Positions 1 to 9,277 of a stretch of 9,277 bases of DNA are shown here, piece after piece. Position 1 is the stretch's first letter. Each line of letters opens with the position of its first letter. The notes beneath the pieces are model-generated. The model worked only from the letters and a program-made list of their open reading frames with translations. It was not told where the DNA came from and searched no databases. Both the position numbers and the translations under genes were made by a program. Where the stretch lies: the NCBI GenBank assembly GCA_030039615.1, contig JASHVF010000425.1, forward strand, positions 1 through 9,277, written 5' to 3'. Source of the DNA: Gammaproteobacteria bacterium (GTDB taxonomy: Bacteria; Pseudomonadota; Gammaproteobacteria; Steroidobacterales; Steroidobacteraceae).

Positions 1-1872
1 GACGTGCTCTACCTGCGCGCGATCGCGCAGCGTCACCTGGGCGATACTGCCGCCGCCCTCGCCACGCTCGCCGAGCTCGAGCGGCTCTACCCGCGCTTCA
101 GCGGCCTCTACCAGGAGCGCGGCTACTGCCACGTGGCGCTGCGCCAGGCTCCCGAGGCGATCGCGGCCTTCATCACGGGCGTCAACATCAACCCCGCGCT
201 CCCCGGCAGCTGGAGCATGCTCGAGGGCCTCTATCGCATGACCGGCGCCCGGGCGGAAGCGGCGCAGGCGGCGGCGCACGTCGCGACGCTGCGCAGTCTG
301 CCGGCCGAGGTGCGTGCGGCGACCGCGCTCTTCGCCGACGGCGAGGCGGGCGCGGCCGAGGAGCTGATCCGCGCCTTCCTCCTCAGGCACGGCAATCACG
401 TCGAGGCGATGCGGCTGCTGGCGCGCATCGGCATCGAGCGCGAAGTGCTCGATGATGCGCAGCTGCTGCTCGAGGCGGTGCTGGCGCTGGCGCCCGATTA
501 CCAGGCGGCGCGCTACGACTATGCGCGGGTGCTGTGCGAGCGCCACCTGTACCGCGCCGCACAGATCGAGCTCGAGCGGCTGCTGGCCGCCGACCCCGCG
601 CAGCGCAACTACCGCACCCTGTACGCCCTCGCCCTGGTGGGTCTCGGTCAGCACGAGCGCGCCATCGATCTCTACCGCGAGCTGCTCGCGGGCGCGCTCG
701 AGCCCGCGGAGCTGCACCTCTCGATCGCACATTCGCTCAAGACGCTCGGACAGACCGCCGCGGCGGTCGCCGAGTATCGCGCCGCTGCGGCCGCACGCTC
801 GGGCTTCGGCGATGCGTACTGGAGCCTCGCGAACCTCAAGACCTACCGCTTCGCGGCAGCCGAGGTCGCCCAGATGCGCGCCGCGGAGTCCGCCGCGAGC
901 ACCGCGCCCGTCGACCGCTATCATCTGTGCTTCGCGCTCGGCAAGGCGCTCGAGGACGAGGGGCAGTACGGTGAGTCCTTCGACCACTATCGGCGCGGCA
1001 ACGAGCTCAGGCGCGCAGCGAGCCGCTACCGTCCCGAGCTGCACGAAGAGAACACCCGGCTGCAGATCGAGGTGTGCACGCCCGCGCTGTTCGCGCGCCA
1101 CGCGCACAGCGGCGCACAGGCCGCCGATCCCATCTTCATCGTCGGGCTGCCGCGCTCCGGCTCGACGCTGATCGAGCAGATCCTCGCCTCGCACTCCGCC
1201 GTCGAGGGCACCCAGGAGCTCGCCGACGTTCCGCGCCTGGTCGCCTCGCTCAAGGGGCGCGACGCCGAGCAGGGCGAGCCGCGCTATCCCGCGGTGCTCG
1301 GGCAGATGAGCGGCGAGGATTTTCGCCGCCTGGGCGAGAAGTACCTCGCCGACACGCGCGTCTACCGCAGCGGCAAGCCGCGCTTCATCGACAAGATGCC
1401 GAACAACTTCCGGCACCTCTCGCTGATCCACCTGATGCTGCCGAATGCGAAAATCATCGACGCCCGGCGCGAGCCGCTCGCCTGCTGCTTCGGCAACTTC
1501 AAGCAGCTCTTTGCCAGGGGTCAGGAATTCGCCTACGGCATCGAGGACATCGCCCGGTATTACCGGACCTACCTCGAGCTGATGCGCCACTGGGAGCAGC
1601 TGCTGCCGGGACGGATCCTGCGCGTGCAGCACGAGGATCTGGTCGATGACCTCGACGCGCAGGTGCGCCGGCTGCTCAGCTACTGCGGCCTCGACTTCGA
1701 GCCCGGCTGCGTCGAGTTCTACAAGACCGAGCGCAGCGTGCGCACCGCGAGCTCCGAGCAGGTGCGCCAGCCGATCTACCGCGAGGGACTCGAGCAGTGG
1801 CGCCACTTCGAGCCGTGGCTCGGCCCGCTGAAGGCCGCGCTCGGCGATGCGCTGACGCGCTACCGCGAATGA
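1..1872 (+). CDS. TPR-repeat sulfotransferase, 5'-partial
   Basis: The reading frame is open from the first base, so the true start lies upstream; a GTG at position 4 is only the first possible start inside the window. Residue numbers count from that GTG. Residues 1 to about 340 are Ala/Leu-rich helical repeats of the tetratricopeptide type (for example around 5-60, 150-195, 205-260 and 305-335). Residues about 376-615 form a sulfotransferase domain of the Sulfotransfer_3 kind. It has the PAPS 5'-phosphosulfate loop GLPRSGSTL at 381-389 and a candidate 3'-phosphate-binding stretch IIDARREPL at 484-492. The family transfers sulfuryl groups from PAPS to an acceptor; the acceptor here cannot be told from sequence, and TPRs usually bind protein or peptide partners. 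No membrane segment is visible in the part present. Its stop (1870-1872) sits one base from the stop of the opposing betA. It shows no functional link to the choline genes and is probably just a neighbour. Confidence 0.86.
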   Translation, partial: DVLYLRAIAQRHLGDTAAALATLAELERLYPRFSGLYQERGYCHVALRQAPEAIAAFITGVNINPALPGSWSMLEGLYRMTGARAEAAQAAAHVATLRSLPAEVRAATALFADGEAGAAEELIRAFLLRHGNHVEAMRLLARIGIEREVLDDAQLLLEAVLALAPDYQAARYDYARVLCERHLYRAAQIELERLLAADPAQRNYRTLYALALVGLGQHERAIDLYRELLAGALEPAELHLSIAHSLKTLGQTAAAVAEYRAAAAARSGFGDAYWSLANLKTYRFAAAEVAQMRAAESAASTAPVDRYHLCFALGKALEDEGQYGESFDHYRRGNELRRAASRYRPELHEENTRLQIEVCTPALFARHAHSGAQAADPIFIVGLPRSGSTLIEQILASHSAVEGTQELADVPRLVASLKGRDAEQGEPRYPAVLGQMSGEDFRRLGEKYLADTRVYRSGKPRFIDKMPNNFRHLSLIHLMLPNAKIIDARREPLACCFGNFKQLFARGQEFAYGIEDIARYYRTYLELMRHWEQLLPGRILRVQHEDLVDDLDAQVRRLLSYCGLDFEPGCVEFYKTERSVRTASSEQVRQPIYREGLEQWRHFEPWLGPLKAALGDALTRYRE

Positions 1873-1873
1873 C

Positions 1874-3535
1874 TCAGCGCTGCGTCGTCTCCCACGCGGG
1901 CGCCACGTAGAACGGCGCGGCGCTCGGCGACAGCAGCGCACGACCGCGGATGTGGTCCGCCGCCTTCTCCGCCAGCATGATGGTGGGGGCGTTGAGGTTG
2001 CCGGTGGTGATCGAGGGCATGATGGAGGAGTCCACCACGCGCAGGGCGTGCGTGCCGATGACGCGCGCCTGCGCATCGACCACCGCGAGCGGATCCGAGG
2101 CGCGCCCCATGCGGCAGCTGCAGGAGGGGTGGTAGGCGCTCTCGACCTTGGCGCGCACGAAGGCGTCGATCTCGGCGTCGCTCTGCACCTCCGCGCCCGG
2201 CTGGATCTCGCGTCCGCGGTACCGGTCGAAGGCCGGCTGCGCAAAGATCTCGCGCGTCAGGCGCACGCAGGCACGCATCTCCGCCCAATCCTCCGGCTGC
2301 GACATGTAGTTGAAGAAGATGCGCGGCTTGTCGGCGGGATCGGCGGAGCGCAGCCGCACCCAGCCGCGGCTCGGCGAGCGCATCGGCCCGACGTGCGCCT
2401 GGAAGCCGTGCTCGTGCGCCAGCGAGGAGCCGTCGTAGCTCACCGCCATCGGCAGGAAGTGATACTGGATGTCCGGGTAGCGCACGCCGGCGCGGCTGCG
2501 GATGAAGCCGCCGGTCTCGAAGTGATTGGAGGCGCCGAGCCCGTCGTGCCGCAGCAGCCAGCGCGCCCCGATGAGCGCCTTGTTCCACGGGGTGAGCTGC
2601 GAATAGAGCGTGACGGGCTCGCGGCACGCCACCTGGAAATAGAACTCGAGGTGATCCTGCAGGTTCTCGCCGACCCCGGGCAGCTCGTGCACCACGCTGA
2701 TGCCGTGCTCGGCGAGCTCGGCGCGCGGCCCGACGCCGGAGAGCTTCAGCAGCTGCGGCGAGTTGATGGGGCCGGCGCAGACGAGCACCTCGCGCCGCAC
2801 CAGCACCTCGTGCGGCGCCTCGCCGCGGCGGTAACGCACGCCCACCGCGCGCCGCCCGTCGAACAGGATCCTGGTGGCGAGCGCGTGCGTACGCACGGCG
2901 AGGTTGGTGCGCTCGAGCGCCGGCCGCAGATAGGCATTCGCGGCGCTGCAGCGCCGGCCCGCGCCGACCGTCATCTCGAGGTAGCCGAAGCCCTCCTGCT
3001 GGAAGCCGTTGACGTCCGGGGTGCTGGGGTAACCCGCCTGGCGCCCGGCCTCGAGCCAGGCGGCGTGCAGCGGATTGTCCAGCAGGCCGCGGCGCGTGGC
3101 GAGCGGGCCGTCCGAGCCGCGGTACTCATCCGCGCCCGCGGCCCGGCTCTCGGCGCGCCTGAAGTAGGGCAGCACGGCGCGGTAGCTCCAGCCCGCCGCC
3201 CCCTCGCTCTCCCAGCGGTCGAAGTCGAGCGCGTTGCCGCGCACGTACACCATGCCGTTGATCGAGGAGGAGCCGCCCAGCACCTTGCCGCGCGGCGTGT
3301 GCAGGCTCCGTCCGTTCAACTGCGGCTCGCTCTCGCTGCGGTAGCCCCAGTCGTACTTGGGCATGTTCATCGGGATCGAGAGCGCGCTCGGCATCTGGAT
3401 CCAGGGCGAGCGGTCCGAGCCGCCGTACTCGAGCAGCAGCACCTGGTCGCGCCCGTCCTCGGTGAGGCGGTCGGCGAGCACGCAGCCCGCCGAGCCCGCA
3501 CCGACGATCACGTAGTCGACGGTCTCCTGAGCCAT
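1874..3535 (-). CDS. betA: Choline dehydrogenase (GMC oxidoreductase)
   Basis: This 553-residue protein is an FAD-dependent GMC-family oxidoreductase. BetA oxidises choline to betaine aldehyde and passes electrons to the respiratory chain, usually at the membrane. The N-terminal FAD-binding loop GAGSAG is at residues 12-17. The second GMC signature is around 83-95 (GKVLGGSSSINGM), and ELPGVGENLQDHLE (284-297) is typical of BetA. The C-terminal substrate domain has HPSCSCRMG at 469-477 and TTGNLNAPT at 510-518. The candidate catalytic pair His469/Asn513 is 44 residues apart, the same spacing as His466/Asn510 of choline oxidase. The stretches ASNHFETGGFIRSR (335-348) and MRSPSRGWVR (385-394) also match what I recall of E. 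coli BetA, which has a similar length. The start is ATG, 10 bases after the stop of the BetI-BetB ORF. No clear Shine-Dalgarno is visible, so translation may be coupled. Other GMC alcohol dehydrogenases are possible in principle, but the betB context and motif match favour BetA. Confidence 0.94.
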   Translation of the reverse strand: MAQETVDYVIVGAGSAGCVLADRLTEDGRDQVLLLEYGGSDRSPWIQMPSALSIPMNMPKYDWGYRSESEPQLNGRSLHTPRGKVLGGSSSINGMVYVRGNALDFDRWESEGAAGWSYRAVLPYFRRAESRAAGADEYRGSDGPLATRRGLLDNPLHAAWLEAGRQAGYPSTPDVNGFQQEGFGYLEMTVGAGRRCSAANAYLRPALERTNLAVRTHALATRILFDGRRAVGVRYRRGEAPHEVLVRREVLVCAGPINSPQLLKLSGVGPRAELAEHGISVVHELPGVGENLQDHLEFYFQVACREPVTLYSQLTPWNKALIGARWLLRHDGLGASNHFETGGFIRSRAGVRYPDIQYHFLPMAVSYDGSSLAHEHGFQAHVGPMRSPSRGWVRLRSADPADKPRIFFNYMSQPEDWAEMRACVRLTREIFAQPAFDRYRGREIQPGAEVQSDAEIDAFVRAKVESAYHPSCSCRMGRASDPLAVVDAQARVIGTHALRVVDSSIMPSITTGNLNAPTIMLAEKAADHIRGRALLSPSAAPFYVAPAWETTQR

Positions 3536-3545
3536 GGCTGCACCG

Positions 3546-5649
<2,104 letters not shown>

Positions 5650-5651
<2 letters not shown>

Positions 5652-5667
5652 TGACTGCCTGTTCAAT
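5650..5667. promoter_or_regulatory. Inverted repeat at the betI-betB start, candidate operator
   Basis: The sequence reads ATTGA-N8-TCAAT, a perfect 5-bp inverted repeat overlapping the start codon(s) of the BetI-BetB ORF. BetI operators in other Proteobacteria are, from memory, built on TTGA/TCAA half-sites, but usually with a shorter spacer. Autoregulation by the fused BetI domain is therefore possible but unproven. The arms are short and could occur by chance. Confidence 0.3.
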
Positions 5668-5773
5668 CTGCGGCCCCGTCGGACTCGTCGCGGGACCTCA
5701 CGGGGGCCCGCGGCGGTGTGTCGTCTTCGGCGATAGTCTGCGTTCGCTCAGTGACTTGCCCGGTTTATCCGAC

Positions 5774-5803
5774 TTGACACCTGAGCTATTAAACGGCTAT
5801 TCA
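5774..5803 (+). promoter_or_regulatory. Candidate sigma70 promoter for the permease
   Basis: A perfect -35 hexamer TTGACA (5774-5779) is followed after 18 bases by a weak -10, TATTCA (5798-5803). It lies in a locally AT-richer patch (about 5763-5805) within otherwise GC-rich DNA, about 85 bases before the permease GTG. An alternative -10, TATTAA (5787-5792), has only a poor -35 (TTTATC) at 17 bases. The two -10-like elements are part of a direct repeat of GCTATT (5785-5790 and 5796-5801, 11 bases apart). The flanking CTTGA (5773-5777) and TCAAG (5801-5805) form an inverted pair that could be a protein-binding site. Confidence 0.4.
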
Positions 5804-5816
5804 AGCCGAGGCGGGA

Positions 5817-5845
5817 ATGATGCGGTCGGCGGCCCCTGTGGTCAA
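5817..5845 (-). promoter_or_regulatory. Candidate promoter for the betI-betB/betA operon
   Basis: On the minus strand TTGACC (5845-5840, 5 of 6 to the -35 consensus) is followed after exactly 17 bases by CATCAT (5822-5817, 4 of 6 to the -10). Transcription would start near 5810 and give a leader of roughly 160 bases before the ATG at 5651. The predicted start falls beside that of the divergent permease promoter, so a single regulator bound here could affect both directions. It was found by eye only. Confidence 0.3.
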
Positions 5846-5875
5846 GTGCGCCGCCGCGCCGGCGCGAAGAATAAA

Positions 5876-5883
5876 GAAGGGGA
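5876..5883 (+). promoter_or_regulatory. Shine-Dalgarno for the permease GTG start
   Basis: GAAGGGGA ends 6 bases before the GTG at 5890. The first in-frame ATG, at 5929 (residue 14), has only a weak GGACGG upstream, so this site decides the start in favour of GTG. Confidence 0.6.
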
Positions 5884-5889
5884 AACGGC

Positions 5890-7416
5890 GTGTTCGAGAA
5901 CCAGAGTGCCGGACGGACTGACAGCGGCATGGAGCACTTCGGGTACAAGGAGTCGCTCGCCCGCAGCATCGGCGCGTTCGGCAGCTTCGCGGCCGGCGTC
6001 AGCTACATCTCGATACTGACCGGCACCTTCCAGCTGTTCTACTTCGGCTTCGGCACCGCCGGGCCGGTCTACCTCTGGTCCTGGCCGATGGTGCTCATCG
6101 GTCAGCTGGCGGTGGCGCTGTGCTTCATGGAGCTCTCCGCCAAGTACCCGATCGCCGGCTCGGTCTACAACTGGTCGAAGCTCCTCGGCAGCCGGATCGT
6201 CGGCTGGTCCTCAGGGTGGCTGATGCTCACCGCCTCGATCGTGACGCTGTCGGCCGTGGTGCTGGCGCTGCAGCTCAACCTGCCGCGGCTGTGGAGCGGC
6301 TTTCAGGTCGTCGGCGACGGCACCGGTCCGTACGATTTCGCCACCAACGCCGTCGTGCTCGGCACGGTGCTGATCGTGTTCACGACCGTCGTCAATGCGC
6401 TCGGCGTGCGTCTCATGGCGATGATCAACAGCGCGGGCGTCTTCATCGAGCTGATCGCGGCGTGCCTGATCGCGCTCTTTCTCGCGCTCAACATCCGGCG
6501 CGGTCCGGAGGTGTTCTTCTCGATCGGCGGCTATGGCAGCGCGAAGGGCTTCGGGTACCTCGGCGATTTCCTCATCGCCTCGCTCGCCTCCGGCTATGTC
6601 ATGTACGGCTTCGATACTGCGAGCTCCCTCGGGGAAGAGACCCACGAGCCGCGGCGCACCGCGCCGCGGGCGATCCTGCGGGCCATCCTCGCTTCCTTCG
6701 TCATCGGCGGCGCGATCCTCGTGTTCGCGATCATGGCGGCGCCCGACCTGCACGATCCGAAGATCGGCAGCAGCGACGGCGGCCTGCAATACATCGTCGA
6801 GCAGGTGATGTGGGGTCCGCTCGGCAAGATCTTCCTGGTGTGCATCGTGGTGGCGGTAACGGTGTGCTCGCTCGCGGTGCACACCGCGGCCATCCGCCTG
6901 GCCTTCGCCATGGCGCGCGACAACGCGCTGCCCTTCGGCGAGAAGCTCGCGCGGGTGAACTCCGAGACGCGCGCGCCGATCGTGCCGGCCGTGGTGATCG
7001 GCGTGATCGCCGAGGCCATCCTGGTGCTCAACATCGGCCAGCCGAAGATCTTCACGGTGCTGACCTCGATCGCGGTCATCATGATTTATCTCGCCTATCT
7101 CATGGTGACCGCGCCGCTGCTGCGCAAGCGCCTCGCCGGTCAATGGCCGCCGGCCGACCTCGCGGCGGGCGGCTACTTCACGATGGGGCGCTGGGGAATG
7201 CTGGTGAACATCGTCGCCGTGCTGTGGGGCGCGGGCATGGCGCTCAACCTGGCCTGGCCGCGCGAGGCTGTCTACGGCACGCCCTGGTACAACACCTGGG
7301 GCGCATTCGTGTACATCGCGGTGATTCTCGGCGTGGGTCTCGCCTGGTACGCGCTCAAGGGCCGCCATCACATCGGCACCCTGGCATCGCATACGCTGCC
7401 GACGGCCTCCGGCTGA
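5890..7416 (+). CDS. APC-superfamily amino acid/choline-type permease
   Basis: This is a 508-residue integral inner-membrane transporter with about 12 predicted membrane segments (roughly 30-52, 60-82, 105-128, 153-173, 178-200, 224-244, 262-283, 312-334, 364-384, 386-410, 433-453, 468-488). The APC hallmark GFDTASSLGEETHEPRRTAPRAI lies at 240-262, after the sixth segment. The first segment has the FAAGVSYISILTG pattern of the amino acid/choline transporter (ACT) branch, which includes bacterial GABA-type permeases and yeast choline carriers. The length and helix count suit a secondary, ion-coupled importer. The substrate is not readable from sequence. Its position between the choline-oxidation operon (divergent) and the sarcosine oxidase genes (81 bases downstream, same strand) suggests choline, glycine betaine, dimethylglycine or sarcosine. 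It would then fill the place of the BCCT carrier BetT found in E. coli. The start is GTG, supported by the Shine-Dalgarno at 5876-5883; the alternative ATG is at 5929. Confidence 0.88.
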   Translation: MFENQSAGRTDSGMEHFGYKESLARSIGAFGSFAAGVSYISILTGTFQLFYFGFGTAGPVYLWSWPMVLIGQLAVALCFMELSAKYPIAGSVYNWSKLLGSRIVGWSSGWLMLTASIVTLSAVVLALQLNLPRLWSGFQVVGDGTGPYDFATNAVVLGTVLIVFTTVVNALGVRLMAMINSAGVFIELIAACLIALFLALNIRRGPEVFFSIGGYGSAKGFGYLGDFLIASLASGYVMYGFDTASSLGEETHEPRRTAPRAILRAILASFVIGGAILVFAIMAAPDLHDPKIGSSDGGLQYIVEQVMWGPLGKIFLVCIVVAVTVCSLAVHTAAIRLAFAMARDNALPFGEKLARVNSETRAPIVPAVVIGVIAEAILVLNIGQPKIFTVLTSIAVIMIYLAYLMVTAPLLRKRLAGQWPPADLAAGGYFTMGRWGMLVNIVAVLWGAGMALNLAWPREAVYGTPWYNTWGAFVYIAVILGVGLAWYALKGRHHIGTLASHTLPTASG

Positions 7417-7497
7417 CGCCATGTCGCATGGATTCAAGCCGTCCGGCGCGCATATGCTCGTCGGCGCCGGCCCGACGGCGCATGATCCGCCACCCCC

Positions 7498-8748
7498 ATG
7501 ACACGTTTCTCCGCGCTGTCGCTGCTCAAGATGGGCCTGCGCGGCCAGCGCGGCTGGCAGCCCCAGTGGCGCAGCCCCGAGCCCAAGAGCGCCTACGACG
7601 CCGTCATCGTCGGCGGCGGCGGCCACGGCCTGGGCAGCGCCTATTACCTGGCGAAAGAGCACGGCGTGAGGAACGTCGCGGTGCTGGAAAAAGGCTGGAT
7701 CGGCGGCGGTAACACCGGCCGCAACACCACCATCATCCGCTCCAACTACCTGTTCGCGGAAAGCGCCGCGCTCTACGACCATGCGCTCAAGCTCTGGGAA
7801 GGACTCTCGCAGGAGCTCAACTACAACATGATGTTCTCGCAGCGCGGCGTCATGATGCTGGCGCACACCGTGCACGATGCGCAGGTCGCCAGGCGCCACG
7901 TGCACGCCAACCGCGCCGCCGGCGTCGACAATGAGTGGCTGACGCCCGAGGAGGCCCGGGCCTTCTGCCCGCCGCTGAACATCGGCGACATCCGCTACCC
8001 GGTGCTGGGAGCCGCCCTGCAGCGCCGCGGCGGCACCGCGCGCCACGACGCCGTCGCCTGGGGCTACGCGCGCGGCGCCGATGCGCTCGGCGTCGACATC
8101 ATCGAGAACTGCGAGGTCACCGGCATCCGCCTCGATTCCCGGGGCGCCGTCGAAGCCCTCGACACGACGCGCGGCCGCATCCGCGCCCCGCGCGTCGGGG
8201 TGGTCGCCGCCGGCCACTCGAGCGTCATCATGGCGATGGCGGGCGTCGCGCTGCCGCTCGAGAGCTATCCGCTGCAGGCGCTGGTGTCGGAGCCGGTGAA
8301 GCCGGTATTTCCGTGCGTCGTCATGTCCAACACCATCCACGCGTACATCAGCCAGTCGGATAAGGGCGAGCTGGTGATCGGCGCGGGCACCGACGCCTAT
8401 ACGTCCTACACCCAGCGCGGCGGGCTGCACATCCCGAGTCACGCGCTGGAAGCGATCTGCGAGCTGTTCCCGATGTTCCGGCGCCTGAAGATGCTGCGCA
8501 ACTGGGGCGGCATCGTCGACGTGTCGCCCGACCGTTCGCCGATCATCGGCAAGACGCCGGTGCCCGGACTGTACGTGAACTGCGGCTGGGGCACCGGCGG
8601 CTTCAAGGCCACCCCGGGCTCGGCGCACGTGTTCGCCTGGACGCTCGCGCACGACGAGCCGCACCCGATCAATGCGCCGTTCACGCTCGAGCGCTTCCGC
8701 GACGGCAACCTGATCGACGAGGCCGCGGCCGCCGCGGTCGCGCACTGA
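7498..8748 (+). CDS. soxB: Sarcosine oxidase, beta subunit
   Basis: The 416-residue product is the beta subunit of heterotetrameric (alpha-beta-gamma-delta) sarcosine oxidase. This subunit carries the active site that oxidatively demethylates sarcosine to glycine. It has the family's N-terminal lead-in ending WRSPEPKSAYD (24-34), then the FAD dinucleotide-binding loop GGGGHG (39-44) with VLEKGW (62-67). RNTTIIRSNY (75-84) and LQRRGGTARHDAVAW (174-188) follow; His183 is the likely histidine for covalent FMN attachment. ESYPLQALVSEP (255-266), WGGIVD (336-341) and NCGWGTGGFKATPG (361-374) are also typical, as is the C-terminal LIDE...AAAVAH. The length is normal. The ATG at 7498 is the first possible start after an in-frame TGA at 7483, and no Shine-Dalgarno is visible before it. 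The next gene, soxD, begins 9 bases after its stop. It is probably in one transcript with soxD and soxA, and possibly with the permease. Confidence 0.96.
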   Translation: MTRFSALSLLKMGLRGQRGWQPQWRSPEPKSAYDAVIVGGGGHGLGSAYYLAKEHGVRNVAVLEKGWIGGGNTGRNTTIIRSNYLFAESAALYDHALKLWEGLSQELNYNMMFSQRGVMMLAHTVHDAQVARRHVHANRAAGVDNEWLTPEEARAFCPPLNIGDIRYPVLGAALQRRGGTARHDAVAWGYARGADALGVDIIENCEVTGIRLDSRGAVEALDTTRGRIRAPRVGVVAAGHSSVIMAMAGVALPLESYPLQALVSEPVKPVFPCVVMSNTIHAYISQSDKGELVIGAGTDAYTSYTQRGGLHIPSHALEAICELFPMFRRLKMLRNWGGIVDVSPDRSPIIGKTPVPGLYVNCGWGTGGFKATPGSAHVFAWTLAHDEPHPINAPFTLERFRDGNLIDEAAAAAVAH

Positions 8749-8757
8749 GGAGCGCGC

Positions 8758-9033
8758 ATGCTGCTCATCGAGTGTCCCTACTGCGGCGAGCGCCCCGAGC
8801 CTGAATTCGTCTACGGCGGACAGGCCCACATCGCCCGGCCGGCGCAGCCGGGGGCGACCAGCCCCGACGAGTGGACGCAGTTCCTCTACCTGCGCAGCAA
8901 CGTGCGCGGCGTGCACGCCGAGCGCTGGCGGCACAGCCACGGCTGTGGGCGCTTCTTCAACGCGCTGCGCGACACCACCACGGATCGCTTCCTCGCCACT
9001 TACCGCGTGGGCGAGCGAGCGCCATCCACATGA
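8758..9033 (+). CDS. soxD: Sarcosine oxidase, delta subunit
   Basis: This 91-residue protein is the small zinc-binding delta subunit of heterotetrameric sarcosine oxidase. The zinc ligands known for the family, two cysteines near the N-terminus plus a histidine and a cysteine, are present as Cys6, Cys9, His59 and Cys63 (CPYCG and WRHSHGCGRFF). Other family features are EFVYGG (16-21), the conserved LYLRSNVRG (43-51) and RDTTTDRFLATY near the end. It is structural rather than catalytic. The ATG has a strong GAGGAG (8747-8752) 5 bases upstream, overlapping the soxB stop. Its TGA overlaps the soxA start in an ATGA arrangement (9030-9033), implying translational coupling. Confidence 0.96.
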   Translation: MLLIECPYCGERPEPEFVYGGQAHIARPAQPGATSPDEWTQFLYLRSNVRGVHAERWRHSHGCGRFFNALRDTTTDRFLATYRVGERAPST

Positions 9034-9277
9034 TCGCGGGGCTCCGTACCCGATCCGGCGGGCGCATCGATCGCACGCGCACGCTCCACTTCCGCTTCGA
9101 CGGCGTGAGCTACAGCGGCCTCGCCGGCGACACCCTCGCCTCGGCGCTGCTCGCCAACGGCGTGCACCTCTTCGGGCGCTCCTTCAAGTACCACCGCCCG
9201 CGCGGCGTGCTCGCCGCCGGGGCGGAGGAGCCGAGCGCGCTCGTGACCGTACGGCGCGATGCCGCGCGCTGCACCCC
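9030..9277 (+). CDS. soxA: Sarcosine oxidase, alpha subunit, N-terminal fragment
   Basis: The frame starting at the ATG that overlaps the soxD stop stays open to the window end (82 codons plus 2 bases). It begins MIAGLRTRSGGRIDR and continues with GLAGDTLASALLANGVHLFG and RSFKYHRPRGVLAAGAEEP, the hallmark N-terminus of the alpha subunit. That region is a ferredoxin-like fold without cluster cysteines. The full subunit is usually close to 1000 residues, so most of it lies beyond the window: the NAD-binding domain and the C-terminal folate-binding domain, which forms 5,10-methylene-tetrahydrofolate. The gene order soxB-soxD-soxA is the standard one; soxG (gamma) would be expected next. Confidence 0.93.
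   Translation, partial: MIAGLRTRSGGRIDRTRTLHFRFDGVSYSGLAGDTLASALLANGVHLFGRSFKYHRPRGVLAAGAEEPSALVTVRRDAARCT

Noticed and set aside
5652..5666. TTG at 5666 as the start of the BetI-BetB ORF
   Set aside because: It adds only five residues with no homology, and its upstream GGGG is 9 or more bases away. The ATG at 5651 is a better codon with an AGG at suitable spacing. The TTG cannot be fully excluded.
7459..7477. A GC hairpin (CGTCGG / CCGACG, 7-base loop) between the permease and soxB
   Set aside because: The stem is only 6 bp, there is no T-tract after it, and such hairpins are common by chance in this base composition. I do not call it a terminator.
6211..8940. A 909-codon minus-strand ORF antisense to the permease and soxB
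   Set aside because: It is rich in Arg, His, Ala and Asp and resembles no known fold. It runs antisense through two well-recognised genes, as expected of a stop-poor frame in high-GC DNA.

Overview
This is a strongly GC-rich window carrying compact, mostly bacterial-operon-style genes. The gene content (betI/betB/betA, heterotetrameric sarcosine oxidase, a TPR-sulfotransferase) and the base composition fit a proteobacterium. A high-GC gammaproteobacterium is my best guess, but no rRNA or other taxonomic marker is present.

Layout. Positions 1-1872 (+) hold the 3' part of a TPR-repeat protein with a C-terminal sulfotransferase domain. It ends tail to tail, one base away, against a leftward choline-oxidation operon. 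Read on the minus strand, that operon starts near 5651 with one long ORF in which a complete BetI-type TetR repressor is joined in frame to a complete betaine aldehyde dehydrogenase (BetB). Ten bases further on comes betA, choline dehydrogenase (3535-1874). A roughly 240-base intergenic region (5652-5889) separates this operon from a divergent rightward set. It holds candidate overlapping divergent promoters and a possible operator. The rightward set is an APC-superfamily permease (5890-7416), then soxB (7498-8748), soxD (8758-9033) and the start of soxA (from 9030, cut by the window end). soxB, soxD and soxA encode the beta, delta and alpha subunits of heterotetrameric sarcosine oxidase.

The genes fit one theme, choline catabolism. 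BetA and BetB convert choline to glycine betaine, and sarcosine oxidase converts sarcosine to glycine while passing a one-carbon unit to tetrahydrofolate. The intermediate demethylations (betaine to dimethylglycine to sarcosine) are not encoded here. The permease between the two arms is a plausible importer of choline or a methylated derivative; its substrate is inferred from context only.

The most notable feature is the BetI-BetB fusion: a choline-responsive DNA-binding domain covalently attached to the second enzyme of the pathway it would control. The fused ORF has no internal ATG near the BetB start and has an Ala/Pro-rich linker at the junction, so it does not look like two genes that merely abut.
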